From: Gordonia aichiensis NBRC 108223
GTDB taxonomy: Bacteria > Actinomycetota > Actinomycetes > Mycobacteriales > Mycobacteriaceae
Assembly: GCF_000332975.1 (NCBI RefSeq)
Contig: NZ_BANR01000016.1
Span: forward strand, 62,001 to 126,000
Direction: 5' to 3'
DNA: 64,000 nt
The stretch's first letter is position 1. Every line of letters begins with the position of its first letter. The notes under the pieces were generated by a model. That model was given only the letters and a program-made list of their open reading frames with translations, was not told where the DNA came from and ran no database searches. This document shows positions 28,003 to 37,864 of the stretch, one piece after another. Made by a program: the position numbers and the translations under genes.

Positions 28003-28040
28003 TTGACATAACTCTAAATCTATGGTTCAGGTTTAGGGTT
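28003..28040 (+). promoter_or_regulatory. ftsZ promoter region with an operator-like dyad
   Basis: TTGACA (28003-28008) is a consensus -35. It is followed by an AT-rich imperfect dyad: AACTCTAAATC (28010-28020) and GGTTTAGGGTT (28030-28040), 11-bp arms with two mismatches, centres 20 bp apart. No ideal -10 at 17 bp is seen; TATGGT (28021-28026) is 12 bp from the -35. The dyad would sit on the core promoter, suggesting a regulator of ftsZ. Confidence 0.5.
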
Positions 28041-28066
28041 TTGGATCGATAAGGAAGGCGAGCGCC

Positions 28067-29239
28067 ATGACGCCACCGCACAACTACCTGGCCGTGATCA
28101 AGGTCGTCGGCATCGGCGGCGGCGGCGTGAACGCCGTCAACCGAATGATCGAGCAGGGCCTCAAAGGCGTGGAGTTCATCGCCATCAACACCGACGCCCA
28201 GGCGCTGTTGATGAGTGATGCCGACGTCAAGCTCGACGTCGGACGGGATTCGACGCGCGGACTCGGTGCAGGTGCCGATCCAGAAGTGGGTCGTCGCGCG
28301 GCCGAGGACGCCCGCGACGAGATCGAGGAGCTTCTCAAGGGCGCCGACATGGTGTTCGTGACCGCCGGCGAGGGTGGTGGCACAGGAACCGGTGGCGCCC
28401 CGGTCGTCGCGTCGATCGCCCGCAAGCTGGGCGCGCTGACCGTCGGTGTGGTCACCCGCCCCTTCGGTTTCGAAGGTAAACGTCGCGGAGGCCAGGCGGA
28501 GGCGGGCATCACTGCGCTGCGTGAATCCTGCGACACGCTGATCGTGATCCCCAACGACCGACTTCTCCAGTTGGGCGACGCCCAGGTCAGCCTCATGGAC
28601 GCGTTCCGCAGTGCCGATGAGGTGTTGCTCAACGGTGTCCAGGGCATCACGGACCTGATCACCACCCCCGGCCTGATCAACGTCGACTTCGCGGACGTCA
28701 AGGGCGTCATGAGCGACGCGGGTTCGGCGCTCATGGGCATCGGGTCGGCGCGCGGCGAGGAGCGCGCGCGCAAGGCTGCCGAGGCAGCGATCAACTCCCC
28801 GTTGCTCGAGTCGTCGATGGAGGGCGCGCGCGGCGTGTTGATGTCGATCGCCGGTGGCAGCGATCTGGGCCTGTTCGAGATCCACAACGCTGCCACGCAG
28901 GTCCAGGAGGCCGCGCACGAGGATGCCAACATCATCTTCGGCACGGTGATCGACGACAACCTCGGCGACGAGGTGCGAGTCACCGTGATCGCCGCAGGGT
29001 TCGACGGCGGCACCCCCCGCAAGCGCACCGACACGCCCGCGGCCGTCGGTAAGACCGCCGTCGGAGCAGGACAGGCGGGGACGGTGAACCAGGCCGAGAA
29101 GAGCGATCCGTTGATCGGGCAGGTACCGCAGGAGGGTGGTGGTGATCCGTTCGCCGATCGTCCGGCGGCGCCGCCCCGGCGTAACAGCGTCACGCTCGAC
29201 GACGACGACGTCGACGTGCCGTCGTTCATGAAGCGCTGA
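28067..29239 (+). CDS. ftsZ: Cell division GTPase FtsZ
   Basis: Tubulin-like GTPase that builds the Z-ring. N-terminal [14 protein letters not shown], the G-box [12 protein letters not shown], the T7-loop region [15 protein letters not shown] required for GTP hydrolysis, a linker of ~70 residues, and the C-terminal tail [13 protein letters not shown] that binds SepF, FtsW and other partners. 390 residues, collinear with mycobacterial FtsZ. ATG 28067 follows AAGGAAGG (28051-28058). It has its own upstream promoter. Confidence 0.97.
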   Translation: MTPPHNYLAVIKVVGIGGGGVNAVNRMIEQGLKGVEFIAINTDAQALLMSDADVKLDVGRDSTRGLGAGADPEVGRRAAEDARDEIEELLKGADMVFVTAGEGGGTGTGGAPVVASIARKLGALTVGVVTRPFGFEGKRRGGQAEAGITALRESCDTLIVIPNDRLLQLGDAQVSLMDAFRSADEVLLNGVQGITDLITTPGLINVDFADVKGVMSDAGSALMGIGSARGEERARKAAEAAINSPLLESSMEGARGVLMSIAGGSDLGLFEIHNAATQVQEAAHEDANIIFGTVIDDNLGDEVRVTVIAAGFDGGTPRKRTDTPAAVGKTAVGAGQAGTVNQAEKSDPLIGQVPQEGGGDPFADRPAAPPRRNSVTLDDDDVDVPSFMKR

Positions 29240-29243
29240 CGAC

Positions 29244-29999
29244 GTGAGTGGGTCGATCAGGCCCCGGGTGCGTCGTGTGGTCACCACGCGGCAGGGAGGT
29301 GTCTCGCGACCGCCGTACGACACCTTCAACCTCGGTGATCACGTCGGCGACGAGCCGGACGCCGTTGCAGCGAATCGATCTCGCCTCGCCACACAACTCG
29401 GTCTCGCGCCCGATCATGTGGTCTGGATGGAGCAGATCCACAGTCGCAACGTCACGGTCGTCGACGGTCCCGTCGACCATGCGGTCGAAGCCACCGATGG
29501 TCTCGTGACGACGACCCCCGGCCTGGCGCTGGCAGTTCTCAGTGCCGACTGTGTGCCGGTGCTCCTCAGCGACGATGAGGCCGGCGTGATCGCCGGCGTG
29601 CACGCCGGACGGGTGGGTGCACGCATCGGGATCGTTCCCGAAGCGGTGCGCGTAATGATCTCGCTGGGCGCGCGGCCCGAGCGGATCGGTGCGTTTCTCG
29701 GCCCCGCCGCGTGTGGACGTCAGTACGAGGTTCCGGCCGAGATGCAGCGCGACGTCGAAGAGCATCTCCCCGGCAGCGCGTGTCTGACCGACAAGCGCAC
29801 CCCTGGTCTGGATCTGCGGGCCGGCCTGCGCCGGCAACTCCTCGCGCTCGGTGTGGCCGCTGTCGCGGAGGACCCGAGGTGCACGATCGAGGACCAGGAC
29901 CTCTTCAGTCACCGGCGTAGCGCACCGACCGGACGACTGGCGTCCGTGATCTGGATCGACCCCGACGCACCCGAGCCGTCCGGTGGGGAACCGTCGTGA
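29244..29999 (+). CDS. pgeF: Peptidoglycan editing factor PgeF / YfiH-family protein
   Basis: A 251-residue member of the YfiH (DUF152) family, often labelled polyphenol oxidase. Residues H66 (MEQIHS), C103 (SADCVPV) and H120 (GVHAGRVG) match the family metal site. The E. coli homologue hydrolyses wrongly made UDP-MurNAc-L-Ser, and other members act on purine nucleosides; which applies here is not known, but the dcw location fits precursor editing. GTG 29244 lies 4 nt after ftsZ; the stop overlaps yggS by 4 nt. Confidence 0.85.
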   Translation: MSGSIRPRVRRVVTTRQGGVSRPPYDTFNLGDHVGDEPDAVAANRSRLATQLGLAPDHVVWMEQIHSRNVTVVDGPVDHAVEATDGLVTTTPGLALAVLSADCVPVLLSDDEAGVIAGVHAGRVGARIGIVPEAVRVMISLGARPERIGAFLGPAACGRQYEVPAEMQRDVEEHLPGSACLTDKRTPGLDLRAGLRRQLLALGVAAVAEDPRCTIEDQDLFSHRRSAPTGRLASVIWIDPDAPEPSGGEPS

Positions 30000-30745
30000 C
30001 GACCGCCGAGGACGATGAGCGGACGGCCCAGCTGGCGGAGTCGCTGTCGAGGGTGCGCTCGCGACTCGACACCGCGGTCGACGCCGCGGGCCGCAGACGT
30101 GGCGACGTGGAATTGCTCGTCGTGACCAAGTTCTTCCCGGCATCCGACGTGCAACGCTTGATCACGCTGGGGGAGAAGGAGTTCGGCGAGTCACGCGAAC
30201 CCGAGGCCAGCCGCAAGATTGACGAGCTCCGGGATGCGCCGACTGGCGGCCTCGAGGGAATCTCGTTCGACATGATCGGGTCCGTGCAGACCAAGAAAGC
30301 CCGCACCGTGGCCCGATGGGCACGTGCGGTGCACTCGGTCGACCGCGCCAAGCTCATCGATCATCTGTCGACGGCAGGCGTGTCCGCACTCGATGCGGGG
30401 GAGCGGAGCACTCCGCTCGAGGTCTATCTCCAGCTCAGCCTCGACGGCGATCCGACGCGCGGTGGGGCACTCGAAGACGATCTGCCCGAACTGGCCGAGA
30501 GGGTCGAGCAGAGCGACTCGCTTGCGTTGCGCGGGCTGATGGTCATCGCGCCACTCGACGGCGAGATCGACGACTGGATGGAGCGAACCGCGCAGGTGCA
30601 CGAGCGGTTTCGTGGCCGATTCCCTCAGGCGACCGGGCTGTCGGCGGGCATGTCGTCGGATCTGGAAAGCGCCGTCGCACATGGATCGACATGCGTGCGT
30701 GTCGGAACCGCAATCATGGGCCCACGGCCGTTAGTCTCTCACTAG
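29996..30745 (+). CDS. yggS: YggS/PLPBP pyridoxal-phosphate homeostasis protein
   Basis: A 249-residue TIM-barrel protein that binds pyridoxal 5'-phosphate without known catalytic activity. The PLP lysine is K45 (LLVVTKFFPAS). Other motifs: FGESREPEASRKI, FDMIGSVQTKK (the family usually has H-IGxLQxNK, here M-IGSVQTKK), and C-terminal GLSAGMSSDLESAVAHGSTCVRVGTAIMG. GTGA overlap with pgeF. It is a standard member of the ftsZ-sepF segment in Actinobacteria. Confidence 0.9.
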   Translation: MTTAEDDERTAQLAESLSRVRSRLDTAVDAAGRRRGDVELLVVTKFFPASDVQRLITLGEKEFGESREPEASRKIDELRDAPTGGLEGISFDMIGSVQTKKARTVARWARAVHSVDRAKLIDHLSTAGVSALDAGERSTPLEVYLQLSLDGDPTRGGALEDDLPELAERVEQSDSLALRGLMVIAPLDGEIDDWMERTAQVHERFRGRFPQATGLSAGMSSDLESAVAHGSTCVRVGTAIMGPRPLVSH

Positions 30746-30838
30746 TCACATTGGTCACATGCGAACCAACGAGAACAAACTCCACACTGACAACACTCGC
30801 GAACCCGCCGCGGGTGTCGGATGACAGAGAGGCACCAC

Positions 30839-31558
30839 ATGACCACGATGCAGAAGTTCAAGGCGTATTTCGGCATGGTGCCCCCGAGTGAGTACGAGGA
30901 CGACTACTTCGACGAGCCGGGGCCCGGCCCTGTGCGTTCGGCGTCGAGGGAGCGCGCGTACCGCGACGACTATTACGGCGACGCTCCGCTGCGCGACGGC
31001 TACGGCGACGGATACCCGGAGCCGGGTTATCGGGACAGTGTCGACGCCGGCTACGACGAACGACGGTTCGGCCCGGGCTTCGACTCTGCACCCGGCTATG
31101 AGCAGGGCTATCAGGGTGACTACACCTACGCGGGTCCGCGCCACTCCGAGCCTGTCGATCGGCCGCGCCCGGTCTCGCGCCTCGAGCCGTTGCAGCGCTC
31201 GAATCCCGCGCCGCTTCGTTCCAGTGCCGTACCGGCCTCTGCGGGGCCCGATCTCGAGCAGGTCTTCGCCGACGGACCCCTTCACAAGATCACGACGCTG
31301 CGCCCGGCCGACTACAGCGAAGCGCGCACGATCGGGGAGCGCTTCCGCGACGGGAACCCCGTCATCATGGATCTGGTCGACATGAGCAACGACGATGCGA
31401 AGCGCCTCGTGGACTTCGCGGCAGGCCTGGCGTTTGCCCTGCGTGGCTCGTTCGACAAGGTGGCGACGAAGGTGTTCCTCCTCTCACCCGCCGATATCGA
31501 CGTCTCGGCGGAAGATCGTAAGAAGATCGCTGCGACCGGCTTCTACAACCACGGCTGA
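30839..31558 (+). CDS. sepF: Cell division protein SepF
   Basis: Membrane-associated FtsZ anchor and ring organiser. N-terminal amphipathic segment MTTMQKFKAYFGMVPPSEYED, then a ~100-residue Asp/Tyr/Gly-rich disordered linker, then the C-terminal SepF (DUF552) core from about residue 140 (ITTLRPADYSEARTIGERFRDGNPVIMDLVDM, with FAAGLAFALRG and KVFLLSPADIDVS). ATG 30839 is 6 nt after GAGAGG (30827-30832); the in-frame ATG 30821 has no such site. Length is 239 residues. A 93-nt gap follows yggS, which could hold a promoter. Confidence 0.93.
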   Translation: MTTMQKFKAYFGMVPPSEYEDDYFDEPGPGPVRSASRERAYRDDYYGDAPLRDGYGDGYPEPGYRDSVDAGYDERRFGPGFDSAPGYEQGYQGDYTYAGPRHSEPVDRPRPVSRLEPLQRSNPAPLRSSAVPASAGPDLEQVFADGPLHKITTLRPADYSEARTIGERFRDGNPVIMDLVDMSNDDAKRLVDFAAGLAFALRGSFDKVATKVFLLSPADIDVSAEDRKKIAATGFYNHG

Positions 31559-31694
31559 AGACGTCCAGTTCAGGTGGCCGAATCCCCGCTGATTCGCCCG
31601 TCTGAACGAGCGTCATCCCACACACCTGCTCCCGCGCACCAGGCCAGCGGTACCGGAGGTGCGGCGTGCCCGACATATCAGGCACTCTTGACTC

Positions 31695-32021
31695 GTGGCG
31701 ATTCTGTTCGAAGTCCTCTACTACGTGCTGTTCATCTACTGGCTGCTCCTGCTTGCACGCCTCGTCATCGAACTGGTGCGCACCTTCGCGCGTGAATGGC
31801 GACCAACGGGCATCGCCGTGGTGATCATCGAGGCGGTGTTCACGCTCACCGATCCGCCGATCAAGGCGCTCCGACGCGTGCTGCCACCGATTCCACTCGG
31901 ACCTGTCCGGCTCGACCTGTCGCTGATGATCGTGATGATCGTCGTGCTCATCCTCATGTCGGTCATGCGAGGTCTTGCCAGCAGCTCCGCGGCGTCGGCG
32001 GTTGCTGCCGGACTCCTCTGA
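31695..32021 (+). CDS. YggT family membrane protein
   Basis: A 108-residue protein with two hydrophobic segments (about residues 4-27 and 75-96) separated by the conserved REWRPTGIAVVIIEAVFTLTDPPIKALRRVLPPI stretch typical of YggT. Function unknown; the gene lies between sepF and wag31 in most Actinobacteria. The GTG start has CACTCT ending 6 nt upstream and no Shine-Dalgarno sequence, suggesting its own leaderless transcript. Confidence 0.88.
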   Translation: MAILFEVLYYVLFIYWLLLLARLVIELVRTFAREWRPTGIAVVIIEAVFTLTDPPIKALRRVLPPIPLGPVRLDLSLMIVMIVVLILMSVMRGLASSSAASAVAAGLL

Positions 32022-32358
32022 CCTGGGAACATCGTCTCGCATCCTCATCCCGGCTGCGGGTGTGGCGCGGTCTGGAAATCGTTCAGGGGCTCGGTCCCGC
32101 TGCCAGGGCGCGATCACATGTTCTACCGTTGAGTGTCATCATCGCGTGACTGTTGCGTTGCAGGACGGCATCGAACATATGCGACAAGCGGTTCAGGTGT
32201 GACAGGATGAGACGCCAGTTACGGATTTTGACTGGTATGAATATTGAGTGACAGTCTGGACGCATAGGCTGTGACTTGCTCGCCCAAACTGAAGACCACG
32301 CTTGTACGACACAAGCTCGAGACGACCCAGAGCTCGAACGACAATGAGGGGAACCGAC
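32022..32358 (+). promoter_or_regulatory. Long wag31 upstream region
   Basis: 337 bp with no supported gene. It is locally AT-rich. The best candidate promoter is TTGACT (32228-32233) with CAGTCT (32252-32257), 18 bp apart, about 100 nt before wag31. Two partially matching GTGACAG segments (near 32199 and 32248) flank it. None of this is conclusive. Confidence 0.35.
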
Positions 32359-33198
32359 ATGCGGCTGACACCAGCTGATGTGCACAACGTCGCGTTCAGC
32401 AAACCGCCGATCGGTAAGCGCGGCTACAACGAGGACGAAGTCGATCAGTTCCTCGACTTTGTCGAAGCAGAGCTCGCTCGGCTGATCGACGAGAACAGCG
32501 ACCTCAAACAACGTGTCGAGGAGCTCGAGGGTGAGCTCGCCGACGCCAAATCGGGCAGCAGCGACACGTCGTCGTCTGCGTCCGCCGGCCAGCCGGTCGC
32601 CGACGACTCCACCCAGGTGTTCGCCGCTGCCGCCACCGAAGTGCAGAGCCCGGCGGCAGCTCCCGCGGCGGCGTTGTCCGACGATGACTCCAACGTCCGC
32701 GCCGCACGGGTTCTCGCCCTCGCGCAGGACACCGCTGACCGTCTCACCGGTTCTGCGCGCCAGGAGGCGGACACGCTCCTCGCGGATGCTCGTTCGCGTG
32801 CCGACGCGATGGTCTCCGAGGCGCAGACGAAGTCCGACGCCTTGCTCGCCGACTCCCGGCAGCGCTCCGAGGCGATCCTCGCCGACGCGCAGACCCGTTC
32901 GGAAGCTCAGCTCCGTCAGGCGCAGGAACGTGCCGATGCGCTGCAGAGCGACGCCGAGCGCAAGCACAGTGAGATCATGGGCACCATCAATCAGCAGCGT
33001 GTCGTCCTCGAAGGCCGCATCGAGCAGCTCAAGACCTTCGAGCGTGAGTACCGTACCCGCCTGAAGACCTACCTCGAATCTCAGCTCGAAGAGCTGCAGC
33101 AGCGCGGCAGTGCAGCGCCTGTCGAGAGCGGTCGTCCCGATCAGTCGTTCTCGTCGGACCCGGGTAACGGCGGCTTCAGCAGCTATTCGCAGAGCTGA
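32359..33198 (+). CDS. wag31: Polar growth protein Wag31/DivIVA
   Basis: Coiled-coil scaffold that recognises curved membrane at the poles and directs tip growth in mycolate actinomycetes. The N-terminal DivIVA domain reads [20 protein letters not shown] and [18 protein letters not shown] Ser/Ala-rich linker follows, then a long heptad-rich C-terminal coiled coil from about residue 115 ([14 protein letters not shown] to [14 protein letters not shown]). Nearly collinear with M. tuberculosis Wag31. ATG 32359 follows GAGGGGAA (32346-32353). Phosphorylation of the linker by PknA/PknB is known in mycobacteria; the linker here differs in sequence. Confidence 0.95.
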   Translation: MRLTPADVHNVAFSKPPIGKRGYNEDEVDQFLDFVEAELARLIDENSDLKQRVEELEGELADAKSGSSDTSSSASAGQPVADDSTQVFAAAATEVQSPAAAPAAALSDDDSNVRAARVLALAQDTADRLTGSARQEADTLLADARSRADAMVSEAQTKSDALLADSRQRSEAILADAQTRSEAQLRQAQERADALQSDAERKHSEIMGTINQQRVVLEGRIEQLKTFEREYRTRLKTYLESQLEELQQRGSAAPVESGRPDQSFSSDPGNGGFSSYSQS

Positions 33199-33231
33199 TC
33201 GGCATACGGCGAAGTCCATTAGGCAGATGAC

Positions 33232-34134
33232 GTGCTGAGTCTGGCGCTTGCGGCCACCCTGGTCGGGTTTGTGCTGCTCATCGTCGGGTTGATCACCGGT
33301 ACGGTGTGGCTCGCGGTGGCGTGCATCGTTGTTTGCCTGATCGGTCTCGGGTTCCTCATCGTCGACATCGTCGGCTCAGGGCGTAGGGACGAGTCCGTCC
33401 TCGACGAGGAGTTCGACGGTCGGGGAGACCAGGACGACGATCGGTCGGCAGGTCCTGTGTCCGACCGAGACGGTGATGCCGACGCCGACCTCCGTGGGCC
33501 GCCTCCGCCGAGCGTCCAGCGTGAGCCCGACGCGCCGCCTGCCACCCGACGTGAATCCCCTCCGCAGTCGTCGTGGCAGGGCGTCATCCAACCTCGAGAC
33601 GGGGTGTCCGGGTCTGAGGACAGCGCGGAGACAGAGACAGCCGCAGTCCGCGAAGCCGGTGCTCATCCGGCCGGAGGCCAGGCGAACTCACCGCGCGAGG
33701 GCAACTACGACGACTACCTACGTTCGGTCGGGGGCGACCCCGCAACCGGCGGATTCCGTCGTCCGCAGGCTCCCGGTCAATCCGGACAGGGTCACCCGGC
33801 TCCGCCCACGAGTCCCGCGGGGCCCGGCGCTGCGCACTCGCCCCAGCAGTACCCCGACCGCGGTGAGCCGGTGGGGCAGCAGTGGCCTGGCCGCGGTCCT
33901 CTTCCAGACGCGGGTCCCGACCAGTCGACGCCCCGACAACAGCCGTCCACACCGCAACAGCCGTCCACACCGCAGCAGCCGTCCACACCGCAGCAGCCTC
34001 ACACACCGCAGTCGGGTCCATCCGATGAGCGCCAACCGTCGGATCGGCAGTGGGGCCAGCCAGATCGTGAGACGGGCACTCCCACGGCGCGTTTCGACCC
34101 GCTCGATCCCAACTGGCGTCCACCACTCGACTGA
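33232..34134 (+). CDS. Membrane protein with a long disordered tail, Rv2144c-like position
   Basis: A 300-residue protein. Residues ~1-46 contain two adjacent transmembrane helices (LSLALAATLVGFVLLIVGL and WLAVACIVVCLIGLGFLIV). The rest is disordered, rich in Pro, Gln, Asp and Gly, with four tandem QPSTPQ-type repeats encoded by 18-bp units. The place after wag31 corresponds to M. tuberculosis Rv2144c, also a small membrane protein of unknown function. GTG 33232 is preceded by TAGGCA at 6 nt and no ribosome-binding site, so the start is only probable. Confidence 0.7.
   Translation: MLSLALAATLVGFVLLIVGLITGTVWLAVACIVVCLIGLGFLIVDIVGSGRRDESVLDEEFDGRGDQDDDRSAGPVSDRDGDADADLRGPPPPSVQREPDAPPATRRESPPQSSWQGVIQPRDGVSGSEDSAETETAAVREAGAHPAGGQANSPREGNYDDYLRSVGGDPATGGFRRPQAPGQSGQGHPAPPTSPAGPGAAHSPQQYPDRGEPVGQQWPGRGPLPDAGPDQSTPRQQPSTPQQPSTPQQPSTPQQPHTPQSGPSDERQPSDRQWGQPDRETGTPTARFDPLDPNWRPPLD
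33940..34011. repeat. Four tandem 18-bp repeats
   Basis: The unit CAGCCGTCCACACCGCAG repeats at 33940, 33958, 33976 and 33994 (first and last copies diverged). It is in frame and encodes a Gln/Pro/Ser/Thr-rich hexapeptide in the membrane protein tail. Slippage would change its length without breaking the frame. Confidence 0.9.
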
Positions 34135-34194
34135 TCTCGATCGCCGGTTCGGCGTCGCGCGTGGGACGATTCGTGATCGGCTCACCATGATCGC

Positions 34195-34534
34195 TACACT
34201 GGAACCGCGACGATCCGGCCATCACCGGGGAGCACCCGGAAGAACGAGATCATGACATCGCAGCGCACGTGTCGAGCGTGTCGATGAGAGATCTTCAGTA
34301 GAACCGGGCGGGCGCGGCCCGTCACAGCCGCCGGTCCATTCGGTCTCGAATGCAGACACAGCGGATGCACGTGCATTCGCCTGTGGCAGCACCTTGATCC
34401 GAGAGGACCCCGAGTGGCATCGGCCCGATCGATGCAAGCGGGGTGGTACCGCGCACTTCTTGTGCGTCCCCGTGCCCAGAGCAGATGCACACGTCCCCAC
34501 GTGAGGACGTGCGAGCCAGGCACGAGGAGCCAGC
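34195..34534 (+). promoter_or_regulatory. T-box riboswitch leader of ileS
   Basis: The -10 TACACT (34195-34200) predicts a start near 34206. The leader ends at the ileS GTG 34535. The T-box antiterminator/antisequestrator core TGGTACCGCG (34444-34453), in the context GCGGGG before it, is unmistakable. A short 5' hairpin CCGG-loop-CCGG near 34215-34228 holds an ATC triplet (34221-34223), a candidate isoleucine specifier codon, and CAGTAGAA near 34310 resembles the stem II S-turn. A hairpin CACGTCC/GGACGTG (34490-34511) precedes the Shine-Dalgarno GAGGAG (34524-34529), and no T-run is present. This fits the known actinobacterial ileS T-boxes with a very short stem I that control translation initiation. 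Confidence 0.9.
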
Positions 34535-37500
34535 GTGAGTGAGAAGTCAGAATCGACAACCCGCGTCTACCCTGTCGTCGACATGACCGGCGGTGCGCGA
34601 AGTGGCGCACCCTCGTTCCCCGACGTCGAACTCACCGTGCTCGATTACTGGAAGACCGACGACACGTTCGCGGCGTCGATCGCCAACAGGGCCGACGCCC
34701 CGGAGTTCGTCTTCTACGACGGCCCGCCGTTCGCGAACGGCCTTCCCCACTACGGTCACCTGCTGACCGGTTACGTGAAGGACCTCGTGCCCCGCTACCA
34801 GACGATGCGCGGCAAGAAGGTCGAGCGTCGTTTCGGTTGGGACACGCATGGTCTGCCCGCCGAGCTCGAGGCCGAACGTCAGCTCGGGATCACCGACAAG
34901 TCGGAGATCGAGACGATGGGCGTCGAGAAGTTCAACGACTTCTGCCGCGATTCTGTGCTCCGGTACACGGGAGAGTGGCGCGACTACGTCACGCGACAGG
35001 CGCGATGGGTCGACTTCGACAACGACTACAAGACCCTCGACATCGATTTCATGGAGTCGGTGATGTGGGCATTCAAACGCTTGTGGGACAAGGGGCTCGT
35101 GTACCAGGGGTACCGCGTGCTGCCGTACTCCTGGTACGAGCAGACGCCGCTGAGCAACCAGGAATCCAAGCTCGACGACGCGTACCGCATGCGACAGGAC
35201 CCGGCTGTCACGGTGAGCATGCCGCTCGTCGTCGATTCCGACAACCCGTTGTCGGCGCTCGACGGTGTCAATGCGTTGATCTGGACCACCACGCCGTGGA
35301 CACTGCCGTCGAACCTGGCGATCGCCGTCAATCCGGACGTCACCTACGTGCATGTACGTGCGACGGATGGACGGGAGTACCTGCTGGCCGAGCCGTTGCT
35401 GGGCAGCTACGCCAAGGAGATCGTCGATCCCGAGGTCGTCGGCACCTACCAGGGTCGCGATCTGGAGGGCTTGGCGTACACGCCTCCGTTTGACTTCTTC
35501 CTCGGGCATCCTCGTGCGCACCGAGTCCTTCTCGGTGAGTACGTGACGACGGACAGCGGTACCGGAATCGTCCACCTCGCACCGGCTTTCGGTGAGGAGG
35601 ACATGGAGCTCTCGACCGCCAACGGGATCGAGGTCGTGCAGCCGCTCGATGCCGGTGGCCGATTCACGTCGCAGGTTGCACCGTACGAGGGCCTCATGGT
35701 CTTCGACGCCAACGCACCGATCATCAAAGATCTCAAGACCGGCGGTGAGCACGTCCTCGCCGGGCCGGATGGCCACACCGGGCGCATCGTGCGACACGAG
35801 ACCATCGAGCACTCCTATCCGCACTCGTGGCGATCGGGAAAGCCGTTGATCTACATGGCGGTTCCGTCGTGGTTCGTGGCGGTCGACCCGATCAAGGACC
35901 GCATGATCGAGCTGAACAAGCAGATCACCTGGTCGCCCGCGCATATTCGCGACGGTCAGTTCGGCAAGTGGCTCGAGGGTGCACGTGACTGGAACATCAG
36001 CCGAAACCGGTACTGGGGCGCGCCGATCCCGGTGTGGGTGTCCGACGACCCGGAGTATCCGCGCACCGACGTGTACGGCTCGCTCGATGAACTCGAACGC
36101 GACTTCGGGGTGCGGCCGACCAATCTGCACCGCCCCTACATCGATGAGTTGACCCGCCCCAATCCTGATGATCCGAGCGGGAATTCGACGATGCGTCGCG
36201 TGCCCGAGGTCCTCGACTGCTGGTTCGAGTCGGGGTCGATGCCCTACGCGCAGGTGCACTACCCGTTCGAGAACGCGGAGTGGTTCGACGGGGCGGACGA
36301 CGGATCGCGGCCCGCGCACAATCCGGGCGACTTCATCGTCGAGTACAACGGGCAGACCCGTGGTTGGTTCTACAACCTGCACGTGCTCGCGACTGCACTG
36401 TTCGATCGGCCGGCGTTCCGGACCGTTGCTGCGCATGGCATCGTGCTCGGCGACGACGGTCAGAAGATGTCGAAGTCCAAGCGCAACTATCCCGATGTCA
36501 ACGAGGTGTTCGACCGCGACGGAAGCGACGCCATGCGGTGGTTCCTGATGGCGTCGCCGATCCTGCGTGGCGGCAACCTCGTGGTGACGGAGAAGGGAAT
36601 CCGCGAGGGTGTGCGGCAGGCGCTCCTGCCGTTGTGGAACGCCTACAGCTTCTTGCAGCTGTATGCCGACAGGCCTGCCACCTGGCGCACCGACTCGTCG
36701 AATGTGCTCGACCGCTACATCCTGGCCAAGCTCGCGGTCACACGGACGGAGATGACCGAGGCTCTCGACGTCTACGACGTCTCCGGGGCGTGCGACGCAT
36801 TCCGTGAGTTCGTCGAGTCGCTCACCAACTGGTATGTGCGTCGTTCACGCGCACGCTTCTGGGCGGGGCAGGACGACGATCCGGACGCCTTCGACACGCT
36901 CTACACGGTGTTGGAGGTCGCGAGTCGGCTTGCCGCGCCGCTGCTTCCGTTGGCGACCGAGGCGATCTGGCGCGGTCTGACCGGTGGACGGTCGGTGCAC
37001 CTGACCGATTGGCCGACCAGCGATGAGCTCCCCGCCGACCCGGATCTGGTCGCGGCGATGGACGATGTCCAGGCGGTGTGCTCGACGGCCTCGAGTATCC
37101 GCAAGGCCAACAAGCTGCGCGTGCGACTTCCCCTGCCGCAGTTGACCGTCGCATCGCCGAATGCGCAACGCCTCGCACCGTACACAGCTCTGATCGCGGA
37201 CGAGATGAACGTCAAGTCGGTGGAATTGTCCACGGCAGCAGACCGATACGGTCATGTCGAACTGGCGGTCAATGCGCGGGCAGCGGGGCCGAGGCTCGGC
37301 AAGGACGTGCAGCGGGTGATCAAGGCCGTCAAGGCTGGCAACTGGAGCGTGCGCACTGCCGACGACGGTACGGAGATCGTCTCGGCCGACGGCATCGATC
37401 TCGAACCGGGCGAGTACAGCAGGAAACTCGTTGCCGAAGAACCCGATTCGACGGCCGAACTTCCCGGCGGGGGCGGACTGGTCGTCCTCGACACGAGCGT

Positions 37501-37771
37501 CACCGAAGAACTCGAGTCCGAGGGGTGGGCGAAGGATCGTGTGCGTGAGCTGCAGGAGGCACGTCGCGGGTTGGGACTCGACGTATCCGACCGCATCGCG
37601 GTGCGTTTCGTCGTCCCGGCTCAGCGACTCGAGTGGGCCCGCCGTCATGCCGACATGATCGCGGGCGAGGTGCTCGCGACATCGTTCACCGTGGAATCGA
37701 CCGACGCCGGTGCAGCGGGCGCGATCGAACTCGGCGATGGCGTGACGGCCGACGTCACGAAGGCCAGCTAG
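34535..37771 (+). CDS. ileS: Isoleucyl-tRNA synthetase
   Basis: Class I aminoacyl-tRNA synthetase of 1078 residues charging tRNA-Ile. The HIGH motif appears as HYGH (72-75) and KMSKS is at 644-648. The CP1 editing domain lies between ([28 protein letters not shown]). The long C-terminal anticodon-binding region and overall length place it with the longer, eukaryote-like IleRS type found in mycobacteria rather than the shorter E. coli type. GTG 34535 is 5 nt after GAGGAG. Expression is governed by the T-box leader. Two short GCCAGC/GCTGGC arms overlap the stop codon. Confidence 0.96.
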   Translation: MSEKSESTTRVYPVVDMTGGARSGAPSFPDVELTVLDYWKTDDTFAASIANRADAPEFVFYDGPPFANGLPHYGHLLTGYVKDLVPRYQTMRGKKVERRFGWDTHGLPAELEAERQLGITDKSEIETMGVEKFNDFCRDSVLRYTGEWRDYVTRQARWVDFDNDYKTLDIDFMESVMWAFKRLWDKGLVYQGYRVLPYSWYEQTPLSNQESKLDDAYRMRQDPAVTVSMPLVVDSDNPLSALDGVNALIWTTTPWTLPSNLAIAVNPDVTYVHVRATDGREYLLAEPLLGSYAKEIVDPEVVGTYQGRDLEGLAYTPPFDFFLGHPRAHRVLLGEYVTTDSGTGIVHLAPAFGEEDMELSTANGIEVVQPLDAGGRFTSQVAPYEGLMVFDANAPIIKDLKTGGEHVLAGPDGHTGRIVRHETIEHSYPHSWRSGKPLIYMAVPSWFVAVDPIKDRMIELNKQITWSPAHIRDGQFGKWLEGARDWNISRNRYWGAPIPVWVSDDPEYPRTDVYGSLDELERDFGVRPTNLHRPYIDELTRPNPDDPSGNSTMRRVPEVLDCWFESGSMPYAQVHYPFENAEWFDGADDGSRPAHNPGDFIVEYNGQTRGWFYNLHVLATALFDRPAFRTVAAHGIVLGDDGQKMSKSKRNYPDVNEVFDRDGSDAMRWFLMASPILRGGNLVVTEKGIREGVRQALLPLWNAYSFLQLYADRPATWRTDSSNVLDRYILAKLAVTRTEMTEALDVYDVSGACDAFREFVESLTNWYVRRSRARFWAGQDDDPDAFDTLYTVLEVASRLAAPLLPLATEAIWRGLTGGRSVHLTDWPTSDELPADPDLVAAMDDVQAVCSTASSIRKANKLRVRLPLPQLTVASPNAQRLAPYTALIADEMNVKSVELSTAADRYGHVELAVNARAAGPRLGKDVQRVIKAVKAGNWSVRTADDGTEIVSADGIDLEPGEYSRKLVAEEPDSTAELPGGGGLVVLDTSVTEELESEGWAKDRVRELQEARRGLGLDVSDRIAVRFVVPAQRLEWARRHADMIAGEVLATSFTVESTDAGAAGAIELGDGVTADVTKAS

Positions 37772-37864
37772 CTTCGCTGGCTAGCTCCGCCGGCTCGCCG
37801 CCCCGATCGGCTTCCGGCGCCGATCACCGCAATGTCGGTCGGCGCCGGATGTGGCTGCGCGGGA

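Noticed and set aside
34547..36436. 629-codon minus-strand frame opposite ileS
   Set aside because: Antisense shadow; ileS motifs are intact on the plus strand.
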